Assembly (NCBI RefSeq): GCF_958450345.1
Contig: NC_088784.1
Span: forward strand, 44,082,278-44,146,277
Length of the DNA stretch: 64,000 nucleotides
Direction of reading: 5' to 3'
From: Calliphora vicina
Taxonomy: Eukaryota; Arthropoda; Insecta; Diptera; Calliphoridae
Shown: positions 11,048-22,730 of the stretch, piece after piece
Position numbering within the stretch: the first letter of the stretch is position 1
Layout: each line of letters begins with the position of its first letter
Position numbers and translations under genes: made by a program
The notes under the pieces: generated by a model
Told to the model about the DNA's origin: nothing
Database searches by the model: none
Seen by the model: the letters and a program-made list of their open reading frames with translations, nothing else

Positions 11048-12305
11048 TAGGGTTCTATACATGAAACAAAAAGTCGACTTTTCGACCTTTCGACTTTTTA
11101 GTTAATCGACTTTTTTCGACTTTTCGACTATTTTCGACTTTCCGACTATTTTCGACTTTTTTCAACTTTTTACCATTTCTTGTAAAAAATACATGGTTTC
11201 AACATTTATTGATGCGCCTTTTGTAATGTTTAGCAATAAAAATTAAATTTATCAAGGCGATAATAGTTAGAATATGTTGTAAGAATTTTGTGTAGAAAAA
11301 AGCTTTATTTTATAAACATTTATTTATTATTTACATATATTAGCATACACTACAAAAAATGCAAGTGCAATATTTTTTTTAAACAATCTAAAAAGTCGAC
11401 TTTTATCGACTATTCGACTTTTATCGACTATTTTCGACTTTTATCGACTATTTTCGACTATTCGACCAGGGCTGCCAGATGAATTTGGGAAAAAATCGTC
11501 AATATCCCGATAAAAAAGACAAAAATCGTCATTTCGAATTTTAAAAATCGGCAAAAAAAATCGGAAAATTAAAAAGGTAAAGAATTCTAACAGGAATTTT
11601 AAATTTCTATTTAAAAAGTGAACGAAAACCTCACATTTATCAAAAAACATTTCTTAAAATTGAAGTTTATAAATAAGGGATCACTAAAATAAAAAAGTAA
11701 AGCTCAATTTAATTATAATATAAGGTTTTATTCAGAAGTTTTATTCTTTATAATGAACAATATCTGACATTACTTTTTAAATATAATTTCATTAAAATAT
11801 AGCATTTGGTCCATTATTTGGAAGGTAATAATGCCTGAGATTAAAGCATAAATTCAAGCTTGGCGATTTCAATTGATGTTATTATATTCTGAATAAATTT
11901 TGTCAAAATAGAAAAAGGTGCTTTAGAATTTTTACGTTTTATTTCAGTAATTTATTTACAAAAATTGATTTAAAATCTAAAAATTTTAATTGACAAAGTT
12001 CAAAATCTAAATATTCACCAACAAAATGAGAAAATTCTTTAAATATTTCATAAAATAGTACCATATTTTCATAATGCAGAAAATCGTCATTTTCGAGAAA
12101 GAAATCGTCAAATCGTCAAATTGCTATTTTTGAAACCAAAAATCGTCAAATCTGGCAGCTATGTATTCGACTTTTATCGACTTTTGAGATATCATAATCG
12201 ATTGTTCGACTTTTTTCCGACCAAAACGTCGATTTCGACTTTTCGACATTTTTCAGGAAATAGTCGATTAATCGAATTATCGAACAATCGACTTATAGAA
12301 CCCTA
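11048..12305. mobile_element. hAT-like MITE (TAGGGTTCTATA ends), host of a second MITE
   Basis: Ends TAGGGTTCTATA and TATAGAACCCTA; flanks TTGCGGTG (11040-11047) and TTGCTGTG (12306-12313), 7/8 identical. The interior is a string of TCGACTTTT and ATTTTCGACTA repeats in both orientations. No transposase. It is interrupted at 11467-12163. Confidence 0.85.
11467..12163. mobile_element. hAT-like MITE (CAGGGCTGCCAGAT ends), nested
   Basis: 697 bp. Left end CAGGGCTGCCAGAT, right end ATCTGGCAGCTATG; perfect 8-bp duplication TATTCGAC (11459-11466 and 12164-12171) taken from the outer MITE. Both ends carry AAATCGTCA-type subterminal repeats. Non-coding. Confidence 0.9.
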
Positions 12306-12321
12306 TTGCTGTGGCACCCAG

Positions 12322-12427
12322 TTAAAGTCGGTTCAATTTAAAACATACTTTAATTTTGACTTTGGTTGCAAATTAATAAAAAGCAGGTTTTTATTTTAAA
12401 GTTGTTTTTAAAAAGAACCGACTTTAG
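12322..12427. mobile_element. Possible 106-bp MITE with TTAAAGTCGGTTC ends
   Basis: TTAAAGTCGGTTC at the left and GAACCGACTTTAG at the right are near-perfect inverted repeats about 80 bp apart. No clear duplication. The interior is AT-rich. Confidence 0.4.
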
Positions 12428-12774
12428 TGTTTGACTATTATCTTTAAATATTTTTTAAAAAAATTAGGTAAATTAAGGCTATCAGCGCAATAGTGGTATA
12501 ACCCAAATTTTTTTTGGTTGCTGTTCTGGTATTACCTACAGTCCTTACATTACCAATATCCATACAAAAATAAATACAGGAAAGAAATAAACAATTTTAT
12601 TTAAAAATTGATTACACAGCGGAACAGACATTTTTTTTTTTTTTTTTTTTTTAACGTTTATTTATTTATCGAATCTGCCTTACTTAGGCCTGACAATAAG
12701 TAATAAAATCTTATAACTAAAATTAAAACTAAATGCTCTCTGACGGGAGCGTTGATGTTCATAAGGTCCACATC

Positions 12775-15423
12775 TTAGCGGGGTGGTAGATCGGCTCTAC
12801 GAAGCCTTGATCTTGTTTGGGTCTGTGTGAGATGTCTTGCAAGCGGGTTCGGGTGGTTCCACAATTTCATGATGTATTTCTCACGGACATTCTTGAATTC
12901 GTCTTTAACTAACGGTACTTGTAGGTCTCTATGGATGTTCTCATTTCTTATGTACCAAGGTGCACCTGTCATTATCCTAAGAATTCTCGATTGGGCCCTC
13001 TGTATAAGTTCAATACTGGAATTACTGGCCGTTCCCCACAATTGGATTCCATATGTCCAGATTGGTTTTAAAACACATTTATACAGGATGACTTTATAGT
13101 CAAGGCTTAATTTTGATTGGTGATTGAGTAACCAGTGAAGGCTAGAGGCTCTTAACTTCATGTGAAGTCTCTTGGCTTCTATATGACGACGCCAAGTAAG
13201 TCGTCTATCCAAGTGAATACCAAGGTATGTAACAGTATCTGTCTGTGGAATGTTTATGTTATTTAGTGTGATAGGTGGACAATCACCCCTTCTGAGAGTA
13301 AATGTGATGTGTTTACTTTTGAGTTCATTTACTCGTATTCTCCAGTTATTCAACCATATCTCCACGAGTCTCAGATAATTTGCCAATTTCGTAGAAGCTA
13401 CCTGCGGATCTGCATGTGAGCTAAGTATTGCCGTATCATCAGCGAAAGTTGATATGGTAAGTCTATCACACACAGGCAAGTCAGAAGTATATATCAAATA
13501 AAGTGTTGGTCCGAGAACACTTCCCTGTGGAACACCAGCTTTAATTTCATAATTTCCTGTTACATAATCGCAATATTTCACTCTAAAAACTCGGTCTGAT
13601 ATGTATGACTCCAGCAATCGATGCGTACTTGGTGGCAGTAGACACCTAATTTTGTGAATTAACCCCTTATGCCACACCTTGTCGAAGGCCTGAGCGATGT
13701 CCAAAAAGATAGCACAGCAGTATTTTTTATTTTCAAAAGATTTTCTGATCTCTCCAGTCAATCGATTAACTTGTTCAATGGTTCCATGTTGTTCACGAAA
13801 ACCAAATTGATGAACTGGGATAATATTTTGGTTATTTAAGTATGGAATAATTTTACATTGCAATACTTTCTCAAATAACGTTGATATGCATGGCAGTAGA
13901 CTTATAGGTCTGTATGAAGACGGCATTGTTAAATCTTTTCCTTGGTTTAGGTATCATTATGATCTGAGCAATTTTCCAATTAGTTGGGAAAACGCCTAGT
14001 CTAATGATCGCAGAAAACAATACAGATAGCACGATTATAGCTATATTCGGTAGGTTTTTAATCATGGATGGCGTAATTTTGTCATATCCTGGAGATTTTT
14101 TTGTATTTGTGTTATTTTTGATAACTTTTCGAACGTCCTCGGGACTTACTCTGATATGATCATCCGCTGTCTCGTGAACAGGAGGATTTTCCAGTACAAA
14201 ATCATTGTTGGGTGGATTTGGCTTAAATACATTACGTAGGTGCTCGGCAAAAATTAATGCTTTGTCCTTATCATTTCTTGCCCAATTACCGTCAGATTTT
14301 CTCAACGGAGTTTTTCCCTCTACCGGTGGTTTGATGTTACGTGTGGCTTTCCAAAGAGAAAAGTACGTATGTTTAGTATTCGTCAAACTCTCAATGTATC
14401 TTTCGTTTCTGCGATCCTCTTCTAAACAAAGGGCTCTCTTCAGTCTTCTAGTAGCGATGGACAGCCTCTGCTTTGCAGCAGGTGATCTATTTTGTTGCCA
14501 TTCTCTTCTAAGCTTTCTCTTTTCGAGAAGCAATCGTTCAATATCTGAATTGGAAATATGCATTTTTGGCTTTCTAGATATCTCGATCCTTGAATGATCC
14601 AGAGCCGAAATAATTAATGACGTGAAGTCATTGACGCATTCGTTTATCTCTCCCTCACACTGTATATTTGGATTTGTGTGGATATGGCTACTGATAAACT
14701 TTTTGTATTTAAGCCAATTTGTTTTGTAAAACGGAATATTTTCAGGAGATTTTGGTATATTTTTCCCATAATAGGTGACTATTACGGGTGAATGGTCGGA
14801 AGATAAATCAAAAGATATTTCCGTAGATATTGAATTTCGATCTACATTTCTGGATATGGCAAAGTCTATAAGGTCAGGAATTTTCCTAGGATCAGTAGGC
14901 CAGTATGTTGGTTGGCCAGGGGATATGACATCCTACTGTCAACTAGGGCTTTGTAGAGCTGTCTTCCTCTAGGGTTAATTAGCCGTGAACCCCAGTATGT
15001 GTGTTTCGTATTGTAATCACCACATGCCAGGAAACGATCTCCTAGAGTTTCAAAGAATTCTTCAAATTTGTCCTTAGTCATCGAAAATCGTGGGGGGCAA
15101 TATATGGAACTCACTGTAAGATTTCCAAATGAACATTCCAGTCGTATGGAAGTTGCTTGCATATTTTCTTTTGAAAATTCATCTAGGACATAATGTTTTA
15201 AACGGCTTTTAATCAAGATACCAGTACCACCATGAGCTTTTCCGTCGGGATGATTTGTGTTATGGAATGAAAATCCTGGAATATTAAAGTTGTATCTATT
15301 TGTAAGGTGTGTCTCAGAAATTAACATCACATCGACGTCTTTACTTATCATAAAATTATAAACCTCAGATTTATGTTGGTTCAAACCATTTGCATTCCAA
15401 AAACAAACTTTCAAGAAACTCAT
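12775..15423 (-). pseudogene. Jockey LINE ORF2 (endonuclease plus RT), frameshifted
   Basis: Starts at 15423 with ATG overlapping the ORF1 stop as ATGA, suggesting stop-restart coupling. The APE-type endonuclease occupies 15423 to about 14640 (VCFWNANGLNQHKSE, ISETHLTN, CGDYNTKHTYWGSRL). RT follows (SPGYDKITPSMIKNLPN, SSYRPISLLP, FADDTAIL as the catalytic (Y/F)ADD, and the family C-terminus WGTASNSSIELIQRAQSRIL). The frame breaks near 14930 and again near 13925, where an A run differs by one base. With these two breaks it is split into pieces of 185, 230 and 383 aa. Jockey ORF2 is normally about 900 residues, so nearly the whole protein is represented. Confidence 0.88.
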
Positions 15424-17141
15424 TTTTTTGATAGGAGGATTTGAAGCATTTGGTTCTGCGCTCTCAAAAGCTCTTGTATTGTGTTTTGCATGGTTGACAT
15501 TATGTTAGTCATGTTTTCATTAAGAGAGGTAATATTTTGTGTAAGCGCTTGTAACAGGTTTTCTAACCCTCCCGTATTTTGGGGTATATTAGGCTGCTTA
15601 TTTTCTGACTTCAAAACACCAGCGTAAGAGTTGGTTCCAGATTTAGCCGTGTTTAATTGTGTGAAATTTGCATTCATTGTCGTAGAGTTCTTATTTTCAT
15701 TATTACGGGCTACTGAATTTACTGGTGTAGGAAAATCTATGTTACCCGCAGATGGAACAAAAAAGTCATCTCTCTTTGGTTGACGCCTCTCTCTCAATCT
15801 TTTTAATAATTCTTTGTAAACTGGGCATCCCCGATAATTCGCCGTATGGTCGCCACCACAGTTTCCACATTTCTTTTTGAGACCCTTTTGGATAATATCA
15901 CATTGTGATGAAGAATGCAAGTCTCCGCATGCAACACATACAGTGCGTAGAGTACAATAATTTCTCGTATGTCCAAACTCTTGACAGTTACCACACTGGA
16001 CGGGTCGATTTCGCTTGAGAGGTTCCTCAATAGTTATTCTACGATTCAGTAAATAACGAAGAGAGTATATTGGATGAGTTTCATTCCCTTTTAGTTTTTT
16101 ATCATCTGGATCTACCTCTACTCTAAACATTGGTTGAGGAGTTTTGTCTCTGTTAAATATATTTATTACTACTTTCGTTTTATAGCCCAATTCTTCCAGG
16201 GCCTCCTTGATTTCGTTAGGTTCTACACTGGACTCTATACCCTTTATGACCACTATAAGGCCCTTACTACTTTTCAGCTGATATGTGTAGAAATTCTTCT
16301 TGCCGTCGTTTAAGTATTGAGAGATTTTTCTATAATCCTCCTCAGTGTATATGACTATTTTCGTTTCATGCACACCACCTTTTCTTATTGGGACGATGTG
16401 GAAATTATTTTTTCCAACAAGATCAATTAATATTTTTACCAAATGATTAGAACTAGGTTCCCGAAGGAAGATTGGTGGTGGCTTTAATGGTTTCTGATTA
16501 GAATTACCATATTTAACAGACTTAATATTGTCATCTTCACTCAAAAGCGCGAAACGATTATTATTCAAGGGACTTGTAGTTAGTTTCTGCTTTTTAAAAG
16601 GTGTCTCCTTTTTTTGTGGACTTAAAATTCTTTTATTAATACTTATGTATCTAAGCATACCTGGTAATACTGCTGGTTTTGTTGTGGTTATATTTCTTAC
16701 ATCCTTTGGAATGGCACCCTTCGATGCACCATTGTTACTACTTACGGTTTTATTAGTGTTAATTACACTTGCGCTCTCACTAGAATTTGTTTTCTGTGGT
16801 TTATTTAAAGCTTGTGCATACATGTTTAACTCTGATGTTGTTGTTGTGTTTAACACAGGCGTATTGTTCTTTATATTGGAATTTTTTGTATTCTCTTTTG
16901 TGCTATATTCTATACAATCACTTTTCGGTGATATTGATTGCATATTATTTGCATCATATAATTGAAGAGCGGGGGAACAAGAGCGAGCTCTCTCAATAGG
17001 TTTGGCGGTTAAATAATGTTTGTTGTAATTGCGATCAGTTATATTTTTTTGATCACTCTCCCCACTGAGAAATATGTATGCATTTCTGCCGTTTAAGCTG
17101 AGCCTAGCAGTCTCATCATGAGAACTCATATGCTCTTTCAC
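15420..17141 (-). CDS. Jockey LINE ORF1 (Gag-like nucleic-acid-binding protein), intact
   Basis: 573 residues without interruption. The N-terminal half is Ser/Asn/Thr-rich and low complexity. A pre-knuckle domain follows (KKNFYTYQLKSSKGLIVVIK, VEPNEIKEALEELGYKTKVV), a compact RRM-like fold known in this family. Then come three CCHC-type knuckles (CGNCQEFGHTRNYC, CVACGDLHSSSQC, CGNCGGDHTANYRGC) around residues 385-440. The C-terminus is a predicted coiled coil (LLQALTQNITSLNENMTNIM). The family binds element RNA and forms RNPs. It sits directly upstream of ORF2 and overlaps it by ATGA. Its stop-free length suggests a fairly recent copy. Confidence 0.9.
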   Translation of the reverse strand: MKEHMSSHDETARLSLNGRNAYIFLSGESDQKNITDRNYNKHYLTAKPIERARSCSPALQLYDANNMQSISPKSDCIEYSTKENTKNSNIKNNTPVLNTTTTSELNMYAQALNKPQKTNSSESASVINTNKTVSSNNGASKGAIPKDVRNITTTKPAVLPGMLRYISINKRILSPQKKETPFKKQKLTTSPLNNNRFALLSEDDNIKSVKYGNSNQKPLKPPPIFLREPSSNHLVKILIDLVGKNNFHIVPIRKGGVHETKIVIYTEEDYRKISQYLNDGKKNFYTYQLKSSKGLIVVIKGIESSVEPNEIKEALEELGYKTKVVINIFNRDKTPQPMFRVEVDPDDKKLKGNETHPIYSLRYLLNRRITIEEPLKRNRPVQCGNCQEFGHTRNYCTLRTVCVACGDLHSSSQCDIIQKGLKKKCGNCGGDHTANYRGCPVYKELLKRLRERRQPKRDDFFVPSAGNIDFPTPVNSVARNNENKNSTTMNANFTQLNTAKSGTNSYAGVLKSENKQPNIPQNTGGLENLLQALTQNITSLNENMTNIMSTMQNTIQELLRAQNQMLQILLSKK

Positions 17142-17390
17142 TCAAATCAAAAGAAAAGGAACACAAACACACTTTCTTATTAATTTAAATCTATTTTTGA
17201 TAATTTAACAATTTTTTTTGGCACTATTTGTTTGTTTTTTTTTACACTGTTTTAGGTGCACAATTGGTTTTTTTTTTATTATTTTTCTTTAAGCGTCCAA
17301 ATCGCCAAATATTGTATATATTTTTAATTTAAAAAAAAATACTTTAACACTTTTAACTTCAATAAAAAAAAGTACGGAGCGAGCTAAAAA

Positions 17391-17397
17391 CACGTCT
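17391..17397 (-). promoter_or_regulatory. Candidate downstream promoter element (AGACGTG) of the LINE
   Basis: The minus strand reads AGACGTG starting 27 nt from the proposed 5' end (17423), close to the +28 position of the Drosophila DPE (consensus RGWCGTG). Jockey-clade LINEs use internal TATA-less promoters of this type. The 5' end reads GCATTCG, similar to an initiator. Functional use is inferred. Confidence 0.5.
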
Positions 17398-17431
17398 GTC
17401 TCTTAAGAAAGAAAAACGAATGCGACATTTT

Positions 17432-17660
17432 GGTGACCGAAATTTCAACTATGTTTTGTACGAGTTGAAAGAACTCTCTTTATCCCAAAATTCAAAATAA
17501 AAATTGAATACTGCACATTCCAGGCATTATAATACAGTGAGCATAGTATTTAATTAAAATGAAAATGTAATGAAATATTTAAATAATAATACCCCGAAAT
17601 TTTACATCCCAAAAAATATTTTTTTTACAAATTAATTTTTAGATAATCATAAGACTGACC
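17432..17660. other. AT-rich spacer
   Basis: Nothing recognisable apart from A/T runs. Confidence 0.3.
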
Positions 17661-18224
17661 CAGCAAAAATTTTGTGAATTTTGGTAATGGCAACTAGATA
17701 CCACATGCATTATTTTGTAATGAGTGGTGGTTACCCAGCACCTTATATTATTTAGTAGTATATGTACTTAGTTTTATACTGGTTGGTTATGAACTTTTGC
17801 ATTTAGCACAGCTATCTAGTGTGTTTGACTGGAAAACGGGACGTTCGTGGTTCGCCACCTGTCAAAGCCATTAATTTGTTTGTTCATATACTAATTTATA
17901 TGTTTATACAATCGTTAACTTACAATAAAAGAACTCGTACATGGAGTAGTAAGTTAGCAGCTGGACTATCAAACACTTGCAAATAATGTGTCGGTTCGAT
18001 TCCCACACAAGGCAATATTTTTTCTGTTTTGTTTTTAGCTACATATTCATGTTGTGAATTTACTACTTATTTCTTAACTGATTGTAAGTATATTTGTAAG
18101 CTTGACCCACGAATTTTTTAAAAATCTCGAACAAAGGTAAGTAGTTTTTCAGTCAAATAATAAGTAGTTATGCTTTGGCTCCAATATTACTTGCTGGCTT
18201 ACTAGATAAGTAAAGTTTTTGCTG
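17661..18224 (+). mobile_element. MITE-like element with two tRNA-like modules
   Basis: CAGCAAAAATTTT at the left and AAAGTTTTTGCTG at the right are inverted. Inside, 17815-17860 (TTTGACTGGAAAACGGGACG ... GTGGTTCGCCACC) and 17945-18008 (AAGTTAGCAGCTGG ... GGTTCGATTCCCACAC) look like tRNA-derived sequence with pol III B-box matches. The first module is similar to the one at 53939-54002 on the other strand. No duplication was identified. It could be a SINE inserted in a MITE, or a composite. Confidence 0.4.
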
Positions 18225-18880
18225 TGTATTTCTTAATACACATTTCAAAACCGCGGTTTCGGTCGGTTTCTGATAACTTATTAAATATCAAGTGTTATAG
18301 AAACAAAATCCGTTGATAATATAGGAAAAGCTAACAAATTTAAAATTCAAACTTGAGGGTGTTTTTATGGTACTTTTTTAATGTATTAAATTAGTTAGCT
18401 TATATACTTTAAAGTTGAATAATATGCTTCTCAGTAAAGAAATAATCAAGATTATGTGAAAAGTTTGTTTCTCATTTCTAAATTTTGTTTGTATTTCAAG
18501 TAATTTTTTGATTGAAGATGGCTTGGATAAAGACGCATAATTTTTTGATTTACGGTCGGTATTGAAAATTTGTTTAAAACAATTCAAAAACTTTTTATTT
18601 TCATATGTATCGGGTATGTATTTATAAAAACAAATAAGGCAAATAAAAATGTCAAGAAAATATAAAATAAAATAAAAATTTCAGAAAAATATCAATCAAC
18701 AAAGAAATAAAATATTTGTAATACTATCATGTAAACAATATATGTTTTTTCGAAACGATTTTTGGAAATACCGACTGATTTCAATAATATTTTAAATTTG
18801 AAAAGTGTTAATACTCAGTATTGCCGTCTATAAATACCTTAAAAAATACTAAATACTCAAATATCATTGGATAGTATTTG
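18225..18880. other. AT-rich unassigned DNA
   Basis: No domain-bearing ORF. Contains short AT-rich direct and inverted runs only. Confidence 0.35.
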
Positions 18881-18888
18881 ATTTAGAC

Positions 18889-19901
18889 TAGAGTTTTTCA
18901 CGGGAATTCCCGGGACGGAAAATCCCGGTAATTTCGCAAAATTTTCAATCCAAAATAAATGCAGAATATTCATACAAGAAAAAATATTCATACAATAACA
19001 AATTCATTATTCAAAATATTCCAAAAACTCGTGAATTTTCACGGCTGTCACAGAATTCTATTTCGAACGAAAATGGAATTATTTTAGTATTTAGCTTTTT
19101 CACAAAGAGTAAAACTAAAATTTTTGAAATAAAACCACCTTACGTGGAATTGAATTTTGTTTAATATTCCACACAATTCCATTCCAATCGAAAGTGGAAT
19201 TAATTCCGCATTTTTCTTCTTTAGAAAAAGTAAAATGAAAATTTCTTTCGGAATGAAATCACTTTCAGTTTTCTAAAATGTTTAATCAAATTAATATAAA
19301 AAAACGCTGTCAAATTAAAATCTGAAATGCAGAATTATTAAATATTTTTGAATTAACAAATTACACGGAATCTGAAGAACTTAAAACAAAATTGATTGAA
19401 ACCATTTGGAACAAAATGTCTGACAGGCCTGATTATTGGGTTTTCTTCAAATTTTAATTGACATCGTTACTTAATTTTCGATTTAATAATCAAAACATTG
19501 CCAATTCAAAAAATTAAATACATAAATAAAATATTTATTTTTTTCGAATTAACAGTATTAATTGGAATCTAACGAAAGTAGAACAAAATCGAATGGAAAT
19601 TGAAGCCATTCCGATACTAATGGCAAATGGTGACAGGTTTGTATACATATGTATGTACATATAACCAAAATTAGAAATTATGATAAACTTATCTCTTTAT
19701 ATTAAAATTTTATTGGATTTTTTTATTTGTATCTACATAATTACATATTAAAACCAAAGACATTTTTTAGATTTTTAACGAAGTCTACATTCTTAAAATT
19801 GAATAATTTGTTCGAGGCGGGAATTCCCGGGATCCCGGGAAATTTCAAAATTAATCCCGATTTCCCGGGAAATGAAAAAGTGCGGGAAAAGAAAAACTCT
19901 A
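18889..19901. mobile_element. hAT-like MITE (TAGAGTTTTTC ends, CCCGGGA repeats)
   Basis: 1013 bp. Ends TAGAGTTTTTC and GAAAAACTCTA; perfect duplication ATTTAGAC (18881-18888 and 19902-19909). Subterminal GGGAATTCCCGGGA palindromes occur at both ends and relate it to the 85-bp element at 623. No ORF with a domain. Confidence 0.9.
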
Positions 19902-19909
19902 ATTTAGAC

Positions 19910-20400
19910 CTAAAGATATGTAGTTTTGAAAATTAAATGTGTATAAGGCACATATGTTTTATATTACATACATATCTGTGGAGTTTGGACAAAACATCTT
20001 AAGTCGAGATAAGAAAATATCTTAGTTTTTTATAATAAAACTAACTTTTCAAAACGCTCCGTTTATACTAATCTGCTTCATCTTACGAATATTAGTTTCT
20101 GAGATATCATAAAAAACTAATCAACTTATCTGGAGTTGTTGTTGTTGATTTGTTTTTGACAAAACAACTTAATTCACAAAAACTGTTGAATTTATCGACT
20201 TTGCAAAGTTGTTGCTCTCTTTGCAAAGTCTTTGCACTATCTGTGCAAAGTGAGTGAGTAAAGTTTTCCATAACATGTTAAAATGAGTCGCAAAATAAAA
20301 ATTTAAAAAAAACTTGCACTTGGAATGAATTTTGTAATAAATATTATTAATCGAACTTCACTTTTTTTCCCAAACTTATTTCATTCAAAATAAGAACATG
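19910..20400. other. AT-rich spacer with TTTGCAAAG repeats
   Basis: Around 20190-20250 the palindrome CTTTGCAAAG or close variants recur several times. No gene recognised. Confidence 0.35.
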
Positions 20401-20408
20401 TTCATAAA

Positions 20409-21389
20409 TAGGGGGCGGATTTATATGCAAATGCATGTTTTTTCTCGAACGTCCAAATACAATGTAGACTAATTATCTATCCGAATCGCACATTTAACTG
20501 CAAAATGGCATCGATTTGTTAGTGCATATTTTTGCATATTTTATTGATAATGCATATTTTGTTATATTTTACTTCAAAATGCATATTTATATGTATATTA
20601 TGCCAATTTTTAATAAAAATATAATTTTTTGTCGTTAATGGGTAATACATTGTTTCTACAAAAATTTTTTTGTCGAATTTGTTATAGAAATAGCAGTAAA
20701 TTTAATCGACTAACTTCTTTTGACATCGAGAAACTGGCATTAAGTTCTTCATTTCTCTATCAGTAATTGAAATTTATTATTTCAAAACATTTTTCTTCAA
20801 AAAAGTTGAATTTTAGTATCAAAAATTCATTAAATGTGTCGAAAACATTCATATTTGTTTTCATTGCACATTCGATTTATAAGAGATTTCGTTATCGAAA
20901 GATTTTGTAACTTCACCTACACAGTAACCGCTCCTGACAGTCATTTCCAAGCAGTTCTACGATACTGTCGTAAACTAGTAATTTTGGATAACTTAGAGAC
21001 AAATGCACTACTCAATTAACGTTTAAAGTCCCTACACTATAGATTACATAACATGGCTTTAAACATGTATTTATACTAAGATATTACAATTAATATAAAT
21101 ATCCATCGTTTTTTAGAAGAAAAGTTATGTTAAAAATAGTTTTAGAACTTTAATTGTTTAATTCATAGTATAATTTAAAGAGTTCTAACTGCTGGCAACA
21201 GCGTTGTGTATTTTTAAGACATTTCGAAATCCATACTTAATTATTTTATGTTTCTGCACAAAAATATAAGTGCATATTTTTTTAATATAAGTGCATATTT
21301 TTTTAATTTTTAGGTCATATTTTGATTTTTTTGAAGCATTTTTTAGGCGCATATTTTCCAATAATAAATGCATGAAAATCCGCCCCCTA
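20409..21389. mobile_element. hAT-like MITE (TAGGGGGCGGATT ends)
   Basis: 981 bp. Ends TAGGGGGCGGATT and AATCCGCCCCCTA; perfect duplication TTCATAAA (20401-20408 and 21390-21397). Subterminal TGCATATTTT repeats in both orientations are typical transposase-binding-like arrays. Non-coding. Confidence 0.9.
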
Positions 21390-21397
21390 TTCATAAA

Positions 21398-22284
21398 TAT
21401 TATAAAATTTTACATGACGGAAATTTTTGCTTTTTTTACTTAATTTTTTTAATAAATTGCATTATAATTGTATTATATAATGAATTAGTGCAAGAATATT
21501 TGCATGATAGCCATATATTGATCAATATTTTAAGATAAAAAGGAGAATATCTGAAACTTAAAAATTATCATTAAACATAATAAAACATTCATAAATATAA
21601 AAGCATTTCATCCTCATAAATCAATTTAATCATTTTCGCGCTTTTTATATCATTTTGTAGCTGAAAATCATAAAAAAACTAAAAATTTTCCATGAAAAAT
21701 TTCAAAAATTTTTGAACATCATAAAAATAAAAATGAAATAGAAATTTAATTTTTAAGCCTTCTAGATTTTATTTCAAAACATAAAATATTAAAAAAATCA
21801 TACTATTTAAAAAATTATTTATAAATGTTATGAATTGAAATCAATGAATTCGAATCATAATATTTATGTTGAAACTTTTTTCTGTGTTTGATTAAAGAAT
21901 AAGTAGGAGAGCTATATTCGGAATTTTTTTTCAAAATTAATTTAAAATTTTTTTTTTTTAGTAAGTTACAATTTTATGCCAAACATTTTTTTTCAAAATT
22001 AATTTTTTAATATTATGGCTTCGTTCGAGCTAATAATAGCGGTATCATCAGAAAATCTTGAACAATATTTCCTTAATCAAAGGATTCTTATCTCTCCAAT
22101 TATACGCTTCATGCATTACCTTAACGGACGAAACTAGAATGTTCCATTTCTAAAGTTTTTAGCAGATTCAATGTTAAATATGATGAATGTTGCAAGCAGT
22201 CGTTACAGACCGTTAAATTAAAATTGATGGTGCATTTTCGTAACAATATCTTAAATCTAATAAATATTGTTTATTAAGCCAGAA
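21398..22284. other. Very AT-rich unassigned DNA
   Basis: No ORF with recognisable content. Confidence 0.35.
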
Positions 22285-22425
22285 AGTTCGTGTGATTAGA
22301 TTGGCATTATTTATTATTGTAATTGGCTTAGGTCTGCTGTATTCCTCCTTCTTAAATGAATGCAGCCACTATTATTCAATATGTTGCATGCCAGTGGATT
22401 TGGGCGAAATTCAAGAGTCGGCTTA
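22285..22425 (-). pseudogene. Jockey LINE family B fragment, C-terminal tail of ORF2
   Basis: The stretch AGGTCTGCTGTATTCCTCCT and the following bases align with 48335-48420 of the family B element, covering the last residues of ORF2 (HPNPLARN...TRLRRRD region) with several substitutions. It is an isolated fragment without flanking element sequence. Confidence 0.65.
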
Positions 22426-22730
22426 AAATCGATATCCATTTAGAAGTTGCAGATTTGTTTCCATTTTTTCTTAAAAAATCTCTACTGTGCCAAGTGATGT
22501 ATAGACTGAAAAAAATGTATGACTGACAGACAGACTGTGTAAATGTATGTAATACGTATGTATGTAAGAGTCAGTGAATGAATGATTGACTAACAGAGCG
22601 AGGGAATATGTAAGAGAGTGTTTGAATGACTAAATGTCTAAATAAATGATACAGGTATAAATAGACAAGTAAAAGGACAAAAATACAAGCAACATTCTAA
22701 AATATGTATGTATATTCATAGTATGTACAT

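Larger units (their letters stand above)
12631..17423 (-). mobile_element. Near full-length Jockey-clade LINE, family A
   Basis: Complete layout on the minus strand: 5' UTR (17423-17142), ORF1, ORF2, short 3' UTR and a 22-nt poly(A) (T run 12631-12652). A probable 8-bp duplication GACATTTT lies at 17424-17431 and at 12627-12634, the latter overlapping the tail. ORF1 is open; ORF2 has at least two indels. A copy like this depends on active relatives to move. The family also has the truncated copy at 7336-8955. Confidence 0.85.

Noticed and set aside
11048..12305. Regularly spaced TCGACTTTT motifs as a protein-binding regulatory array
   Set aside because: They are confined to subterminal zones of a MITE with a near-perfect TSD, which explains them better.
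16528..16965. Plus-strand ORF of 145 codons within the LINE
   Set aside because: Antisense shadow of ORF1, with no motif.
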